From: Strix aluco
Taxonomy: Eukaryota > Chordata > Aves > Strigiformes > Strigidae
Length of the DNA: 64,000 nt
Reading direction: 5' to 3'
NCBI RefSeq assembly: GCF_031877795.1
Contig: NC_133932.1
Location: 38,888,180-38,952,179 of the forward strand
Below, in pieces: positions 12,401 to 27,400 of the stretch. A program made the translations under genes and the position numbers. Position 1 is the stretch's first letter; each line of letters starts with the position of its first letter. The notes beneath the pieces were generated by a model. It was not told the DNA's origin and ran no database searches. It worked only from the letters and a program-made list of their open reading frames with translations.

Positions 12401-15400
12401 TTCCCAGCGCGCCCAGCCCCAAGCCATCGTCTTCCGCCCTCTCGGATACAACCGAGGCCAGCCTTTCGTCCACGCTGGCCGGCAGTGCGGAGACGCAGGC
12501 AGTGCGGCTCACTTCTGGAACCCTCACGCAGGAGCAGGCCACGGCGGAGACGGGCGCCACTTCACCTTCCACGGGGAGCCCCTTGCCTGCCACGGCCTCT
12601 GCGGCTAGCCGTGACACCACTCCTCCCGGCAAAGGAGAAAGTGCCACCACAAACCAGGGGAGCAGCACGACGCCCGAGCCCAACGCCAACACACCCCTTT
12701 CCCTCCCTGCCTCATCGCTGGCCACCCTCTCCACCACCAGGATGGTGGGCGGAGAAGGGAGGACGACCGAGAGTTCACCCGCCACGCACACTCGGGAAGG
12801 GAGCTCACTCGGGGTGTCTGCTGCGAGCGAGAGCACGAGCCCCGCCTTCCCATCAACGAGGCCCCATGCCACTGCCACCGGCGTGGGCACAGCGAGTGGC
12901 AGTGCTGCCTCCGTGTCTCAGAACCCACGCTCGGCAACGACGACCCTCTCCTCCTCCAACTCTCCTGCGGGATCCTCGACAGCCACCCCCAGCCCGCAGG
13001 CAAGCACCAGCAACGGCACCGCTGAGGTGGGCTTGACCGCCACCTCCCAGCCCTCCACGGCACTCGCCTCCTCTGCTCCTTCCTCCGCTCCTGGCTTGAC
13101 CAGCGTGGCGTCGGGCCCTGTGACGGCAGAGCCCGTGACGCACAGTCCAGTTCCCAGCGCGCCCAGCCCCAAGCCATCGTCTTCCGCCCTCTCGGATACA
13201 ACCGAGGCCAGCCTTTCGTTCACGCTGGCCGGCAGTGCGGAGACGCAGGCAGTGCGGCTCACTTCTGGAACCCTCACGCAGGAGCAGGCCACGGCGGAGA
13301 CGGGCGCCACTTCACCTTCCACGGGGAGCCCCTTGCCTGCCACGGCCTCTGCGGCTAGCCGTGACACCACTCCTCCCGGCAAAGGAGAAAGTGCCACCAC
13401 AAACCAGGGGAGCAGCACGACGCCCGAGCCCAACGCCAACACACCCCTTTCCCTCCCTGCCTCATCGCTGGCCACCCTCTCCACCACCAGGATGGTGGGC
13501 GGAGAAGGGAGGACGACCGAGAGTTCACCCGCCACGCACACTCGGGAAGGGAGCTCACTCGGGGTGTCTGCTGCGAGCGAGAGCACGAGCCCCGCCTTCC
13601 CATCAACGAGGCCCCATGCCACTGCCACCGGCGTGGGCACAGCGAGTGGCAGTGCTGCCTCCGTGTCTCAGAACCCACGCTCGGCAACGACGACCCTCTC
13701 CTCCTCCAACTCTCCTGCGGGATCCTCGACAGCCACCCCCAGCCCGCAGGCAAGCACCAGCAACGGCACCGCTGAGGTGGGCTTGACCGCCACCTCCCAG
13801 CCCTCCACGGCACTCGCCTCCTCTGCTCGTTCCTCCGCTCCTGGCTTGACCAGCGTGGCGTCGGGCCCTGTGACGGCAGAGCCCGCGACGCACAGTCCAG
13901 TTCCCAGCGCGCCCAGCCCCAAGCCATCGTCTTCCGCCCTCTCGGATACAACCGAGGCCAGCCTTTCGTCCACGCTGGCCGGCAGTGCGGAGACGCAGGC
14001 AGTGCGGCTCACTTCTGGAACCCTCAAGCAGGAGCAGGCCACGGCGGAGACGGGCGCCACTTCACCTTCCACGGGGAGCCCCTTGCCTGCCACGGCCTCT
14101 GCGGCTAGCCGTGACACCACTCCTCCCGGCAAAGGAGAAAGTGCCACCACAAACCAGGGGAGCAGCATGACGCCCGAGCCCAACTCCAACACATCCCTTT
14201 CCCTCCCTGCCTCATCACTGGCCACCCCCTCCACCACCAGGATGCTAGGCGGAGAAGGGAGGACCCTCTCCTCCTCCAACTCTCCTGCGGGATCCTCGCC
14301 AGCCACCCCCAGCCCGCAGGCAAGCACCAGCAACGGCACCGCTGAGGTGGGCTTGACCGCCACCTCCCAGCCCTCCACGGCACTCGCCTCCTCTGCTCCT
14401 TCCTCCGCTCCTGGCTTGACCAGCGTGGCGTCGGGCCCTGTGACGGCAGAGCCCGCGACGCACAGTCCAGTTCCCAGCGCGCCCAGCCCCAAGCCATCGT
14501 CTTCCGCCCTCTCGGATACAACCGAGGCCAGCCTTTCGTCCACGCTGGCCGGCAGTGCGGAGACGCAGGCAGTGCGGCTCACTTCTGGAACCCTCACGCA
14601 GGAGCAGGCCACGGCGGAGACGGGCGCCACTTCACCTTCCACGGGGAGCCCCTTGCCTGCCACGGCCTCTGCGGCTAGCCGTGACACCACTCCTCCCGGC
14701 AAAGGAGAAAGTGCCACCACAAACCAGGGGAGCAGCACGACGCCCGAGCCCAACGCCAACACACCCCTTTCCCTCCCTGCCTCATCGCTGGCCACCCTCT
14801 CCACCACCAGGATGGTGGGCGGAGAAGGGAGGACGACCGAGAGTTCACCCGCCACGCACACTCGGGAAGGGAGCTCACTCGGGGTGTCTGCTGCGAGCGA
14901 GAGCACGAGCCCCGCCTTCCCATCAACGAGGCCCCATGCCACTGCCACCGGCGTGGGCACAGCGAGTGGCAGTGCTGCCTCCGTGTCTCAGAACCCACGC
15001 TCGGCAACGACGACCCTCTCCTCCTCCAACTCTCCTGCGGGATCCTCGCCAGCCACCCCCAGCCCGCAGGCAAGCACCAGCAACGGCACCGCTGAGGTGG
15101 GCTTGACCGCCACCTCCCAGCCCTCCACGGCACTCGCCTCCTCTGCTCGTTCCTCCGCTCCTGGCTTGACCAGCGTGGCGTCGGGCCCTGTGACGGCAGA
15201 GCCCGCGACGCACAGTCCAGTTCCCAGCGCGCCCAGCCCCAAGCCATCGTCTTCCGCCCTCTCGGATACAACCGAGGCCAGCCTTTCGTCCACGCTGGCC
15301 GGCAGTGCGGAGACGCAGGCAGTGCGGCTCACTTCTGGAACCCTCACGCAGGAGCAGGCCACGGCGGAGACGGGCGCCACTTCACCTTCCACGGGGAGCC

Positions 15401-18400
15401 CCTTGCCTGCCACGGCCTCTGCGGCTAGCCGTGACACCACTCCTCCCGGCAAAGGAGAAAGTGCCACCACAAACCAGGGGAGCAGCACGACGCCCGAGCC
15501 CAACGCCAACACACCCCTTTCCCTCCCTGCCTCATCGCTGGCCACCCTCTCCACCACCAGGATGGTGGGCGGAGAAGGGAGGACGACCGAGAGTTCACCC
15601 GCCACGCACACTCGGGAAGGGAGCTCACTCGGGGTGTCTGCTGCGAGCGAGAGCACGAGCCCCGCCTTCCCATCAACGAGGCCCCATGCCACTGCCACCG
15701 GCGTGGGCACAGCGAGTGGCAGTGCTGCCTCCGTGTCTCAGAACCCACGCTCGGCAACGACGACCCTCTCCTCCTCCAACTCTCCTGCGGGATCCTCGCC
15801 AGCCACCCCCAGCCCGCAGGCAAGCACCAGCAACGGCACCGCTGAGGTGGGCTTGACCGCCACCTCCCAGCCCTCCACGGCACTCGCCTCCTCTGCTCGT
15901 TCCTCCGCTCCTGGCTTGACCAGCGTGGCGTCGGGCCCTGTGACGGCAGAGCCCGCGACGCACAGTCCAGTTCCCAGCGCGCCCAGCCCCAAGCCATCGT
16001 CTTCCGCCCTCTCGGATACAACCGAGGCCAGCCTTTCGTCCACGCTGGCCGGCAGTGCGGAGACGCAGGCAGTGCGGCTCACTTCTGGAACCCTCACGCA
16101 GGAGCAGGCCACGGCGGAGACGGGCGCCACTTCACCTTCCACGGGGAGCCCCTTGCCTGCCACGGCCTCTGCGGCTAGCCGTGACACCACTCCTCCCGGC
16201 AAAGGAGAAAGTGCCACCACAAACCAGGGGAGCAGCATGACGCCCGAGCCCAACTCCAACACATCCCTTTCCCTCCCTGCCTCATCACTGGCCACCCCCT
16301 CCACCACCAGGATGCTAGGCGGAGAAGGGAGGACCCTCTCCTCCTCCAACTCTCCTGCGGGATCCTCGCCAGCCACCCCCAGCCCGCAGGCAAGCACCAG
16401 CAACGGCACCGCTGAGGTGGGCTTGACCGCCACCTCCCAGCCCTCCACGGCACTCGCCTCCTCTGCTCCTTCCTCCGCTCCTGGCTTGACCAGCGTGGCG
16501 TCGGGCCCTGTGACGGCAGAGCCCGCGACGCACAGTCCAGTTCCCAGCGCGCCCAGCCCCAAGCCATCGTCTTCCGCCCTCTCGGATACAACCGAGGCCA
16601 GCCTTTCGTCCACGCTGGCCGGCAGTGCGGAGACGCAGGCAGTGCGGCTCACTTCTGGAACCCTCACGCAGGAGCAGGCCACGGCGGAGACGGGCGCCAC
16701 TTCACCTTCCACGGGGAGCCCCTTGCCTGCCACGGCCTCTGCGGCTAGCCGTGACACCACTCCTCCCAGCAAAGGAGAAAGTGCCACCACAAACCAGGGG
16801 AGCAGCACGACGCCCGAGCCCAACGCCAACACATCCCTTTCCCTCCCTGTCTCATCGCTGGCCACCCTCTCCACCACCAGGATGCTAGGCGGAGAAGGGA
16901 GGACGACCGAGAGTTCACCCGCCACGCACACTCGGGAAGGGAGCTCACTCGGGGTGTCTGCTGCGAGCGAGAGCACGAGCCCCGCCTTCCCATCAACGAG
17001 GCCCCATGCCACTGCCACCGGCGTGGGCACAGCGAGTGGCAGTGCTGCCTCCGTGTCTCAGAACCCACGCTCGGCAACGACGACCCTCTCCTCCTCCAAC
17101 TCTCCTGCGGGATCCTCGACAGCCACCCCCAGCCCGCAGGCAAGCACCAGCAACGGCACCGCTGAGGTGGGCTTGACCGCCACCTCCCAGCCCTCCACGG
17201 CACTCGCCTCCTCTGCTCCTTCCTCCGCTCCTGGCTTGACTAGCGTGGCGTCGGGCCCTGTGACGGCAGAGCCCGCGACGCACAGTCCAGTTCCCAGCGC
17301 GCCCAGCCCCAAGCCATCGTCTTCCGCCCTCTCGGATACAACCGAGGCCAGCCTTTCGTCCACGCTGGCCGGCAGTGCGGAGACGCAGGCAGTGCGGCTC
17401 ACTTCTGGAACCCTCACGCAGGAGCAGGCCACGGCGGAGACGGGCGCCACTTCACCTTCCACGGGGAGCCCCTTGCCTGCCACGGCCTCTGCGGCTAGCC
17501 GTGACACCACTCCTCCCGGCAAAGGAGAAAGTGCCACCACAAACCAGGGGAGCAGCACGACGCCCGAGCCCAACTCCAACACATCCCTTTCCCTCCCTGC
17601 CTCATCGCTGGCCACCCTCTCCACCACCAGGATGGTGGGCGGAGAAGGGAGGACGACCGAGAGTTCACCCGCCACGCACACTCGGGAAGGGAGCTCACTC
17701 GGGGTGTCTGCTGCGAGCGAGAGCACGAGCCCCGCCTTCCCATCAACGAGGCCCCATGCCACTGCCACCGGCGTGGGCACAGCGAGTGGCAGTGCTGCCT
17801 CCGTGTCTCAGAACCCACGCTCGGCAACGACGACCCTCTCCTCCTCCAACTCTCCTGCGGGATCCTCGACAGCCACCCCCAGCCCGCAGGCAAGCACCAG
17901 CAACGGCACCGCTGAGGTGGGCTTGACCGCCACCTCCCAGCCCTCCACGGCACTCGCCTCCTCTGCTCCTTCCTCCGCTCCTGGCTTGACCAGCGTGGCG
18001 TTGGGCCCTGTGACGGCAGAGCCCGTGACGCACAGTCCAGTTCCCAGCGCGCCCAGCCCCAAGCCATCGTCTTCCGCCCTCTCGGATACAACCGAGGCCA
18101 GCCTTTCGTCCACGCTGGCCGGCAGTGCGGAGACGCAGGCAGTGCGGCTCACTTCTGGAACCCTCACGCAGGAGCAGGCCACGGCGGAGACGGGCGCCAC
18201 TTCACCTTCCACGGGGAGCCCCTTGCCTGCCACGGCCTCTGCGGCTAGCCGTGACACCACTCCTCCCGGCAAAGGAGAAAGTGCCACCACAAACCAGGGG
18301 AGCAGCACGACGCCCGAGCCCAACGCCAACACATCCCTTTCCCTCCCTGCCTCATCGCTGGCCACCCTCTCCACCACCAGGATGCTGGGCGGAGAAGGGA

Positions 18401-21400
18401 GGACGACCGAGAGTTCACCCGCCACGCACACTCGGGAAGGGAGCTCACTCGGGGTGTCTGCTGCGAGCGAGAGCACGAGCCCCGCCTTCCCATCAATGAG
18501 GCCCCATGCCACTGCCACCGGCATGGGCACAGCGAGTGGCAGTGCTGCCTCCATGTCTCAGAACCCACGCTCGGCAACGACGACCCTCTCCTCCTCCAAC
18601 TCTCCTGCGGGATCCTCGCCAGCCACCCCCAGCCCGCAGGCAAGCACCAGCAACGGCACCGCTGAGGTGGGCTTGACCGCCACCTCCCAGCCCTCCACGG
18701 CACTCGCCTCCTCTGCTCCTTCCTCCGCTCCTGGCTTGACCAGCGTGGCGTCGGGCCCTGTGACGGCAGAGCCCGCGACGCACAGTCCAGTTTCCAGCGC
18801 ACCCAGCCCCAAGCCATCGTCTTCCGCCCTCTCGGATACAACCGAGGCCAGCCTTTCGTCCACGCTGGCCGGCAGTGCGGAGACGCAGGCAGTGCGGCTC
18901 ACTTCTGGAACCCTCACGCAGGAGCAGGCCACGGCGGAGACGGGCGCCACTTCACCTTCCACGGGGAGCCCCTTGCCTGCCACGGCCTCTGCGGCTAGCC
19001 GTGACACCACTCCTCCCGGCAAAGGAGAAAGTGCCACCACAAACCAGGGGAGCAGCATGATGCCCGAGCCCAACTCCAACACATCCCTTTCCCTCCCTGC
19101 CTCATCGCTGGCCACCCCCTCCACCACCAGGATGCTAGGCGGAGAAGGGAGGACGACCGAGAGTTCACCCGCCACGGACACTCGGGAAGGGAGCTCACTC
19201 GGGGTGTCTGCTGCGAGCGAGAGCACGAGCCCCGCCTTCCCATCAACGAGGCCCCATGCCACTGCCACCAGCGTGGGCACAGCGAGTGGCAGTGCTGCCT
19301 CCGTGTCTCAGAACCCACGCTCGGCAACGACGACCCTCTCCTCCTCCAACTCTCCTGCGGGATCCTCGCCAGCCACCCCCAGCCCGCAGGCAAGCACCAG
19401 CAACGGCACCGCTGAGGTGGGCTTGACCGCCACCTCCCAGCCCTCCACGGCACTCGCCTCCTCTGCTCCTTCCTCCGCTCCTGGCTTGACCAGCGTGGCG
19501 TCGGGCCCTGTGACGGCAGAGCCCGCGACGCACAGTCCAGTTCCCAGCGCGCCCAGCCCCAAGCCATCGTCTTCCGCCCTCTCGGATACAACCGAGGCCA
19601 GCCTTTCGTCCACGCTGGCCGGCAGTGCGGAGACGCAGGCAGTGCGGCTCACTTCTGGAACCCTCACGCAGGAGCAGGCCACGGCGGAGACGGGCGCCAC
19701 TTCACCTTCCACGGGGAGCCCCTTGCCTGCCACGGCCTCTGCGGCTAGCCGTGACACCACTCCTCCCAGCAAAGGAGAAAGTGCCACCACAAACCAGGGG
19801 AGCAGCACGACGCCCGAGCCCAACGCCAACACATCCCTTTCCCTCCCTGTCTCATCGCTGGCCACCCTCTCCACCACCAGGATGCTAGGCGGAGAAGGGA
19901 GGACGACCGAGAGTTCACCCGCCACGCACACTCGGGAAGGGAGCTCACTCGGGGTGTCTGCTGCGAGCGAGAGCACGAGCCCCGCCTTCCCATCAACGAG
20001 GCCCCATGCCACTGCCACCGGCGTGGGCACAGCGAGTGGCAGTGCTGCCTCCGTGTCTCAGAACCCACGCTCGGCAACGACGACCCTCTCCTCCTCCAAC
20101 TCTCCTGCGGGATCCTCGACAGCCACCCCCAGCCCGCAGGCAAGCACCAGCAACGGCACCGCTGAGGTGGGCTTGACCGCCACCTCCCAGCCCTCCACGG
20201 CACTCGCCTCCTCTGCTCCTTCCTCCGCTCCTGGCTTGACTAGCGTGGCGTCGGGCCCTGTGACGGCAGAGCCCGCGACGCACAGTCCAGTTCCCAGCGC
20301 GCCCAGCCCCAAGCCATCGTCTTCCGCCCTCTCGGATACAACCGAGGCCAGCCTTTCGTCCACGCTGGCCGGCAGTGCGGAGACGCAGGCAGTGCGGCTC
20401 ACTTCTGGAACCCTCACGCAGGAGCAGGCCACGGCGGAGACGGGCGCCACTTCACCTTCCACGGGGAGCCCCTTGCCTGCCACGGCCTCTGCGGCTAGCC
20501 GTGACACCACTCCTCCCGGCAAAGGAGAAAGTGCCACCACAAACCAGGGGAGCAGCACGACGCCCGAGCCCAACTCCAACACATCCCTTTCCCTCCCTGC
20601 CTCATCGCTGGCCACCCTCTCCACCACCAGGATGGTGGGCGGAGAAGGGAGGACGACCGAGAGTTCACCCGCCACGCACACTCGGGAAGGGAGCTCACTC
20701 GGGGTGTCTGCTGCGAGCGAGAGCACGAGCCCCGCCTTCCCATCAACGAGGCCCCATGCCACTGCCACCGGCGTGGGCACAGCGAGTGGCAGTGCTGCCT
20801 CCGTGTCTCAGAACCCACGCTCGGCAACGACGACCCTCTCCTCCTCCAACTCTCCTGCGGGATCCTCGACAGCCACCCCCAGCCCGCAGGCAAGCACCAG
20901 CAACGGCACCGCTGAGGTGGGCTTGACCGCCACCTCCCAGCCCTCCACGGCACTCGCCTCCTCTGCTCCTTCCTCCGCTCCTGGCTTGACCAGCGTGGCG
21001 TCGGGCCCTGTGACGGCAGAGCCCGTGACGCACAGTCCAGTTCCCAGCGCGCCCAGCCCCAAGCCATCGTCTTCCGCCCTCTCGGATACAACCGAGGCCA
21101 GCCTTTCGTCCACGCTGGCCGGCAGTGCGGAGACGCAGGCAGTGCGGCTCACTTCTGGAACCCTCACGCAGGAGCAGGCCACGGCGGAGACGGGCGCCAC
21201 TTCACCTTCCACGGGGAGCCCCTTGCCTGCCACGGCCTCTGCGGCTAGCCGTGACACCACTCCTCCCGGCAAAGGAGAAAGTGCCACCACAAACCAGGGG
21301 AGCAGCACGACGCCCGAGCCCAACGCCAACACATCCCTTTCCCTCCCTGCCTCATCGCTGGCCACCCTCTCCACCACCAGGATGCTGGGCGGAGAAGGGA

Positions 21401-24400
21401 GGACGACCGAGAGTTCACCCGCCACGCACACTCGGGAAGGGAGCTCACTCGGGGTGTCTGCTGCGAGCGAGAGCACGAGCCCCGCCTTCCCATCAATGAG
21501 GCCCCATGCCACTGCCACCGGCATGGGCACAGCGAGTGGCAGTGCTGCCTCCATGTCTCAGAACCCACGCTCGGCAACGACGACCCTCTCCTCCTCCAAC
21601 TCTCCTGCGGGATCCTCGCCAGCCACCCCCAGCCCGCAGGCAAGCACCAGCAACGGCACCGCTGAGGTGGGCTTGACCGCCACCTCCCAGCCCTCCACGG
21701 CACTCGCCTCCTCTGCTCCTTCCTCCGCTCCTGGCTTGACCAGCGTGGCGTCGGGCCCTGTGACGGCAGAGCCCGCGACGCACAGTCCAGTTTCCAGCGC
21801 ACCCAGCCCCAAGCCATCGTCTTCCGCCCTCTCGGATACAACCGAGGCCAGCCTTTCGTCCACGCTGGCCGGCAGTGCGGAGACGCAGGCAGTGCGGCTC
21901 ACTTCTGGAACCCTCACGCAGGAGCAGGCCACGGCGGAGACGGGCGCCACTTCACCTTCCACGGGGAGCCCCTTGCCTGCCACGGCCTCTGCGGCTAGCC
22001 GTGACACCACTCCTCCCGGCAAAGGAGAAAGTGCCACCACAAACCAGGGGAGCAGCATGATGCCCGAGCCCAACTCCAACACATCCCTTTCCCTCCCTGC
22101 CTCATCGCTGGCCACCCCCTCCACCACCAGGATGCTAGGCGGAGAAGGGAGGACGACCGAGAGTTCACCCGCCACGGACACTCGGGAAGGGAGCTCACTC
22201 GGGGTGTCTGCTGCGAGCGAGAGCACGAGCCCCGCCTTCCCATCAACGAGGCCCCATGCCACTGCCACCGGCATGGGCACAGCGAGTGGCAGTGCTGCCT
22301 CCATGTCTCAGAACCCACGCTCGGCAACGACGACCCTCTCCTCCTCCAACTCTCCTGCGGGATCCTCGCCAGCCACCCCCAGCCCGCAGGCAAGCACCAG
22401 CAACGGCACCGCTGAGGTGGGCTTGACCGCCACCTCCCAGCCCTCCACGGCACTCGCCTCCTCTGCTCCTTCCTCCGCTCCTGGCTTGACCAGCGTGGCG
22501 TCGGGCCCTGTGACGGCAGAGCCCGCGACGCACAGTCCAGTTCCCAGCGCGCCCAGCCCCAAGCCATCGTCTTCCGCCCTCTCGGATACAACCGAGGCCA
22601 GCCTTTCGTCCACGCTGGCCGGCAGTGCGGAGACGCAGGCAGTGCGGCTCACTTCTGGAACCCTCACGCAGGAGCAGGCCACGGCGGAGACGGGCGCCAC
22701 TTCACCTTCCACGGGGAGCCCCTTGCCTGCCACGGCCTCTGCGGCTAGCCGTGACACCACTCCTCCCGGCAAAGGAGAAAGTGCCACCACAAACCAGGGG
22801 AGCAGCACGACGCCCGAGCCCAACGCCAACACATCCCTTTCCCTCCCTGTCTCATCGCTGGCCACCCTCTCCACCACCAGGATGCTGGGCGGAGAAGGGA
22901 GGACGACCGAGAGTTCACCCGCCACGCACACTCGGGAAGGGAGCTCACTCGGGGTGTCTGCTGCGAGCGAGAGCACGAGCCCCGCCTTCCCATCAACGAG
23001 GCCCCATGCCACTGCCACCGGCATGGGCACAGCGAGTGGCAGTGCTGCCTCCATGTCTCAGAACCCACGCTCGGAAACGACGACCCTCTCCTCCTCCAAC
23101 TCTCCTGCGGGATCCTCGCCAGCCACCCCCAGCCCGCAGGCAAGCACCAGCAACGGCACCGCTGAGGTGGGCTTGACCGCCACCTCCCAGCCCTCCACGG
23201 CACTCGCCTCCTCTGCTCCTTCCTCCGCTCCTGGCTTGACCAGCGTGGCGTCGGGCCCTGTGACGGCAGAGCCCGCGACGCACAGTCCAGTTTCCAGCGC
23301 ACCCAGCCCCAAGCCATCGTCTTCCGCCCTCTCGGATACAACCGAGGCCAGCCTTTCGTCCACGCTGGCCGGCAGTGCGGAGACGCAGGCAGTGCGGCTC
23401 ACTTCTGGAACCCTCACGCAGGAGCAGGCCACGGCGGAGACGGGCGCCACTTCACCTTCCACGGGGAGCCCCTTGCCTGCCACGGCCTCTGCGGCTAGCC
23501 GTGACACCACTCCTCCCGGCAAAGGAGAAAGTGCCACCACAAACCAGGGGAGCAGCATGATGCCCGAGCCCAACTCCAACACATCCCTTTCCCTCCCTGC
23601 CTCATCGCTGGCCACCCTCTCCACCACCAGGATGCTAGGCGGAGAAGGGAGGACGACCGAGAGTTCACCCGCCACGCACACTCGGGAAGGGAGCTCACTC
23701 GGGGTGTCTGCTGCGAGCGAGAGCACGAGCCCCGCCTTCCCATCAACGAGGCCCCATGCCACTGCCACCGGCGTGGGCACAGCGAGTGGCAGTGCTGACT
23801 CCGTGTCTCAGAACCCACGCTCGGCAACGACGACCCTCTCCTCCTCCAACTCTCCTGCGGGATCCTCGCCAGCCACCCCCAGCCCGCAGGCAAGCACCAG
23901 CAACGGCACCGCTGAGGTGGGCTTGACCGCCACCTCCCAGCCCTCCACGGCACTCGCCTCCTCTGCTCGTTCCTCCGCTCCTGGCTTGACCAGCGTGGCG
24001 TCGGGCCCTGTGACGGCAGAGCCCGCGACGCACAGTCCAGTTCCCAGCGCGCCCAGCCCCAAGCCATCGTCTTCCGCCCTCTCGGATACAACCGAGGCCA
24101 GCCTTTCGTCCACGCTGGCCGGCAGTGCGGAGACGCAGGCAGTGCGGCTCACTTCTGGAACCCTCACGCAGGAGCAGGCCACGGCGGAGACGGGCGCCAC
24201 TTCACCTTCCACGGGGAGCCCCTTGCCTGCCACGGCCTCTGCGGCTAGCCGTGACACCACTCCTCCCGGCAAAGGAGAAAGTGCCACCACAAACCAGGGG
24301 AGCAGCACGACGCCTGAGCCCAACGCCAACACATCCCTTTCCCTCCCTGTCTCATCGCTGGCCACCCTCTCCACCACCAGGATGCTGGGCGGAGAAGGGA

Positions 24401-27400
24401 GGACGACCGAGAGTTCACCCGCCACGCACACTCGGGAAGGGAGCTCACTCGGGGTGTCTGCTGCGAGCGAGAGCACGAGCCCCGCCTTCCCATCAACGAG
24501 GCCCCATGCCACTGCCACCGGCATGGGCACAGCGAGTGGCAGTGCTGCCTCCATGTCTCAGAACCCACGCTCGGCAACGACGACCCTCTCCTCCTCCAAC
24601 TCTCCTGCGGGATCCTCGACAGCCACCCCCAGCCCGCAGGCAAGCACCAGCAACGGCACCGCTGAGGTGGGCTTGACCGCCACCTCCCAGCCCTCCACGG
24701 CACTCGCCTCCTCTGCTCCTTCCTCCGCTCCTGGCTTGACCAGCGTGGCGTCGGGCCCTGTGACGGCAGAGCCCGCGACGCACAGTCCAGTTCCCAGCGC
24801 GCCCAGCCCCAAGCCATCGTCTTCCGCCCTCTCGGATACAACCGAGGCCAGCCTTTCGTCCACGCTGGCCGGCAGTGCGGAGACGCAGGCAGTGCGGCTC
24901 ACTTCTGGAACCCTCACGCAGGAGCAGGCCACGGCGGAGACGGGCGCCACTTCACCTTCCACGGGGAGCCCCTTGCCTGCCACGGCCTCTGCGGCTAGCC
25001 GTGACACCACTCCTCCCGGCAAAGGAGAAAGTGCCACCACAAACCAGGGGAGCAGCACGACGCCCGAGCCCAACGCCAACACACCCCTTTCCCTCCCTGC
25101 CTCATCGCTGGCCACCCTCTCCACCACCAGGATGGTGGGCGGAGAAGGGAGGACGACCGAGAGTTCACCCGCCACGCACACTCGGGAAGGGAGCTCACTC
25201 GGGGTGTCTGCTGCGAGCGAGAGCACGAGCCCCGCCTTCCCATCAACGAGGCCCCATGCCACTGCCACCAGCGTGGGCACAGCGAGTGGCAGTGCTGCCT
25301 CCGTGTCTCAGAACCCACGCTCGGCAACGACGACCCTCTCCTCCTCCAACTCTCCTGCGGGATCCTCGACAGCCACCCCCAGCCCGCAGGCAAGCACCAG
25401 CAACGGCACCGCTGAGGTGGGCTTGACCGCCACCTCCCAGCCCTCCACGGCACTCGCCTCCTCTGCTCCTTCCTCCGCTCCTGGCTTGACCAGCGTGGCG
25501 TCGGGCCCTGTGACGGCAGAGCCCGCGACGCACAGTCCAGTTCCCAGCGCGCCCAGCCCCAAGCCATCGTCTTCCGCCCTCTCGGATACAACCGAGGCCA
25601 GCCTTTCGTCCACGCTGGCCGGCAGTGCGGAGACGCAGGCAGTGCGGCTCACTTCTGGAACCCTCACGCAGGAGCAGGCCACGGCGGAGACGGGCGCCAC
25701 TTCACCTTCCACGGGGAGCCCCTTGCCTGCCACGGCCTCTGCGGCTAGCCGTGACACCACTCCTCCCGGCAAAGGAGAAAGTGCCACCACAAACCAGGGG
25801 AGCAGCACGACGCCCGAGCCCAACGCCAACACATCCCTTTCCCTCCCTGTCTCATCGCTGGCCACCCTCTCCACCACCAGGATGCTGGGCGGAGAAGGGA
25901 GGACGACCGAGAGTTCACCCGCCACGCACACTCGGGAAGGGAGCTCACTCGGGGTGTCTGCTGCGAGCGAGAGCACGAGCCCCGCCTTCCCATCAACGAG
26001 GCCCCATGCCACTGCCACCGGCATGGGCACAGCGAGTGGCAGTGCTGCCTCCGTGTCTCAGAACCCACGCTCGGCAACGACGACCCTCTCCTCCTCCAAC
26101 TCTCCTGCGGGATCCTCGCCAGCCACCCCCAGCCCGCAGGCAAGCACCAGCAACGGCACCGCTGAGGTGGGCTTGACCGCCACCTCCCAGCCCTCCACGG
26201 CACTCGCCTCCTCTGCTCCTTCCTCCGCTCCTGGCTTGACCAGCGTGGCGTCGGGCCCTGTGACGGCAGAGCCCGCGACGCACAGTCCAGTTTCCAGCGC
26301 ACCCAGCCCCAAGCCATCGTCTTCCGCCCTCTCGGATACAACCGAGGCCAGCCTTTCGTCCACGCTGGCCGGCAGTGCGGAGACGCAGGCAGTGCGGCTC
26401 ACTTCTGGAACCCTCACGCAGGAGCAGGCCACGGCGGAGACGGGCGCCACTTCACCTTCCACGGGGAGCCCCTTGCCTGCCACGGCCTCTGCGGCCAGCC
26501 GTGACACCACTCCTCCCGGCAAAGGAGAAAGTGCCACCACAAACCAGGGGAGCAGCACGACGCCCGAGCCCAACGCCAACACACCCCTTTCCCTCCCTGC
26601 CTCATCGCTGGCCACCCTCTCCACCACCAGGATGGTGGGCGGAGAAGGGAGGACGACCGAGAGTTCACCCGCCACGCACACTCGGGAAGGGAGCTCACTC
26701 GGGGTGTCTGCTGCGAGCGAGAGCACGAGCCCCGCCTTCCCATCAACGAGGCCCCATGCCACTGCCACCGGCGTGGGCACAGCGAGTGGCAGTGCTGCCT
26801 CCGTGTCTCAGAACCCACGCTCGGCAACGACGACCCTCTCCTCCTCCAACTCTCCTGCGGGATCCTCGACAGCCACCCCCAGCCCGCAGGCAAGCACCAG
26901 CAACGGCACCGCTGAGGTGGGCTTGACCGCCACCTCCCAGCCCTCCACGGCACTCGCCTCCTCTGCTCCTTCCTCCGCTCCTGGCTTGACCAGCGTGGCG
27001 TCGGGCCCTGTGACGGCAGAGCCCGCGACGCACAGTCCAGTTCCCAGCGCGCCCAGCCCCAAGCCATCGTCTTCCGCCCTCTCGGATACAACCGAGGCCA
27101 GCCTTTCATCCACGCTGGCCGGCAGTGCGGAGACGCAGGCAGTGCGGCTCACTTCTGGAACCCTCACGCAGGAGCAGGCCACGGCGGAGACGGGCGCCAC
27201 TTCACCTTCCACGGGGAGCCCCTTGCCTGCCACGGCCTCTGCGGCTAGCCGTGACACCACTCCTCCCGGCAAAGGAGAAAGTGCCACCACAAACCAGGGG
27301 AGCAGCACGACGCCCGAGCCCAACGCCAACACACCCCTTTCCCTCCCTGCCTCATCGCTGGCCACCCTCTCCACCACCAGGATGGTGGGCGGAGAAGGGA

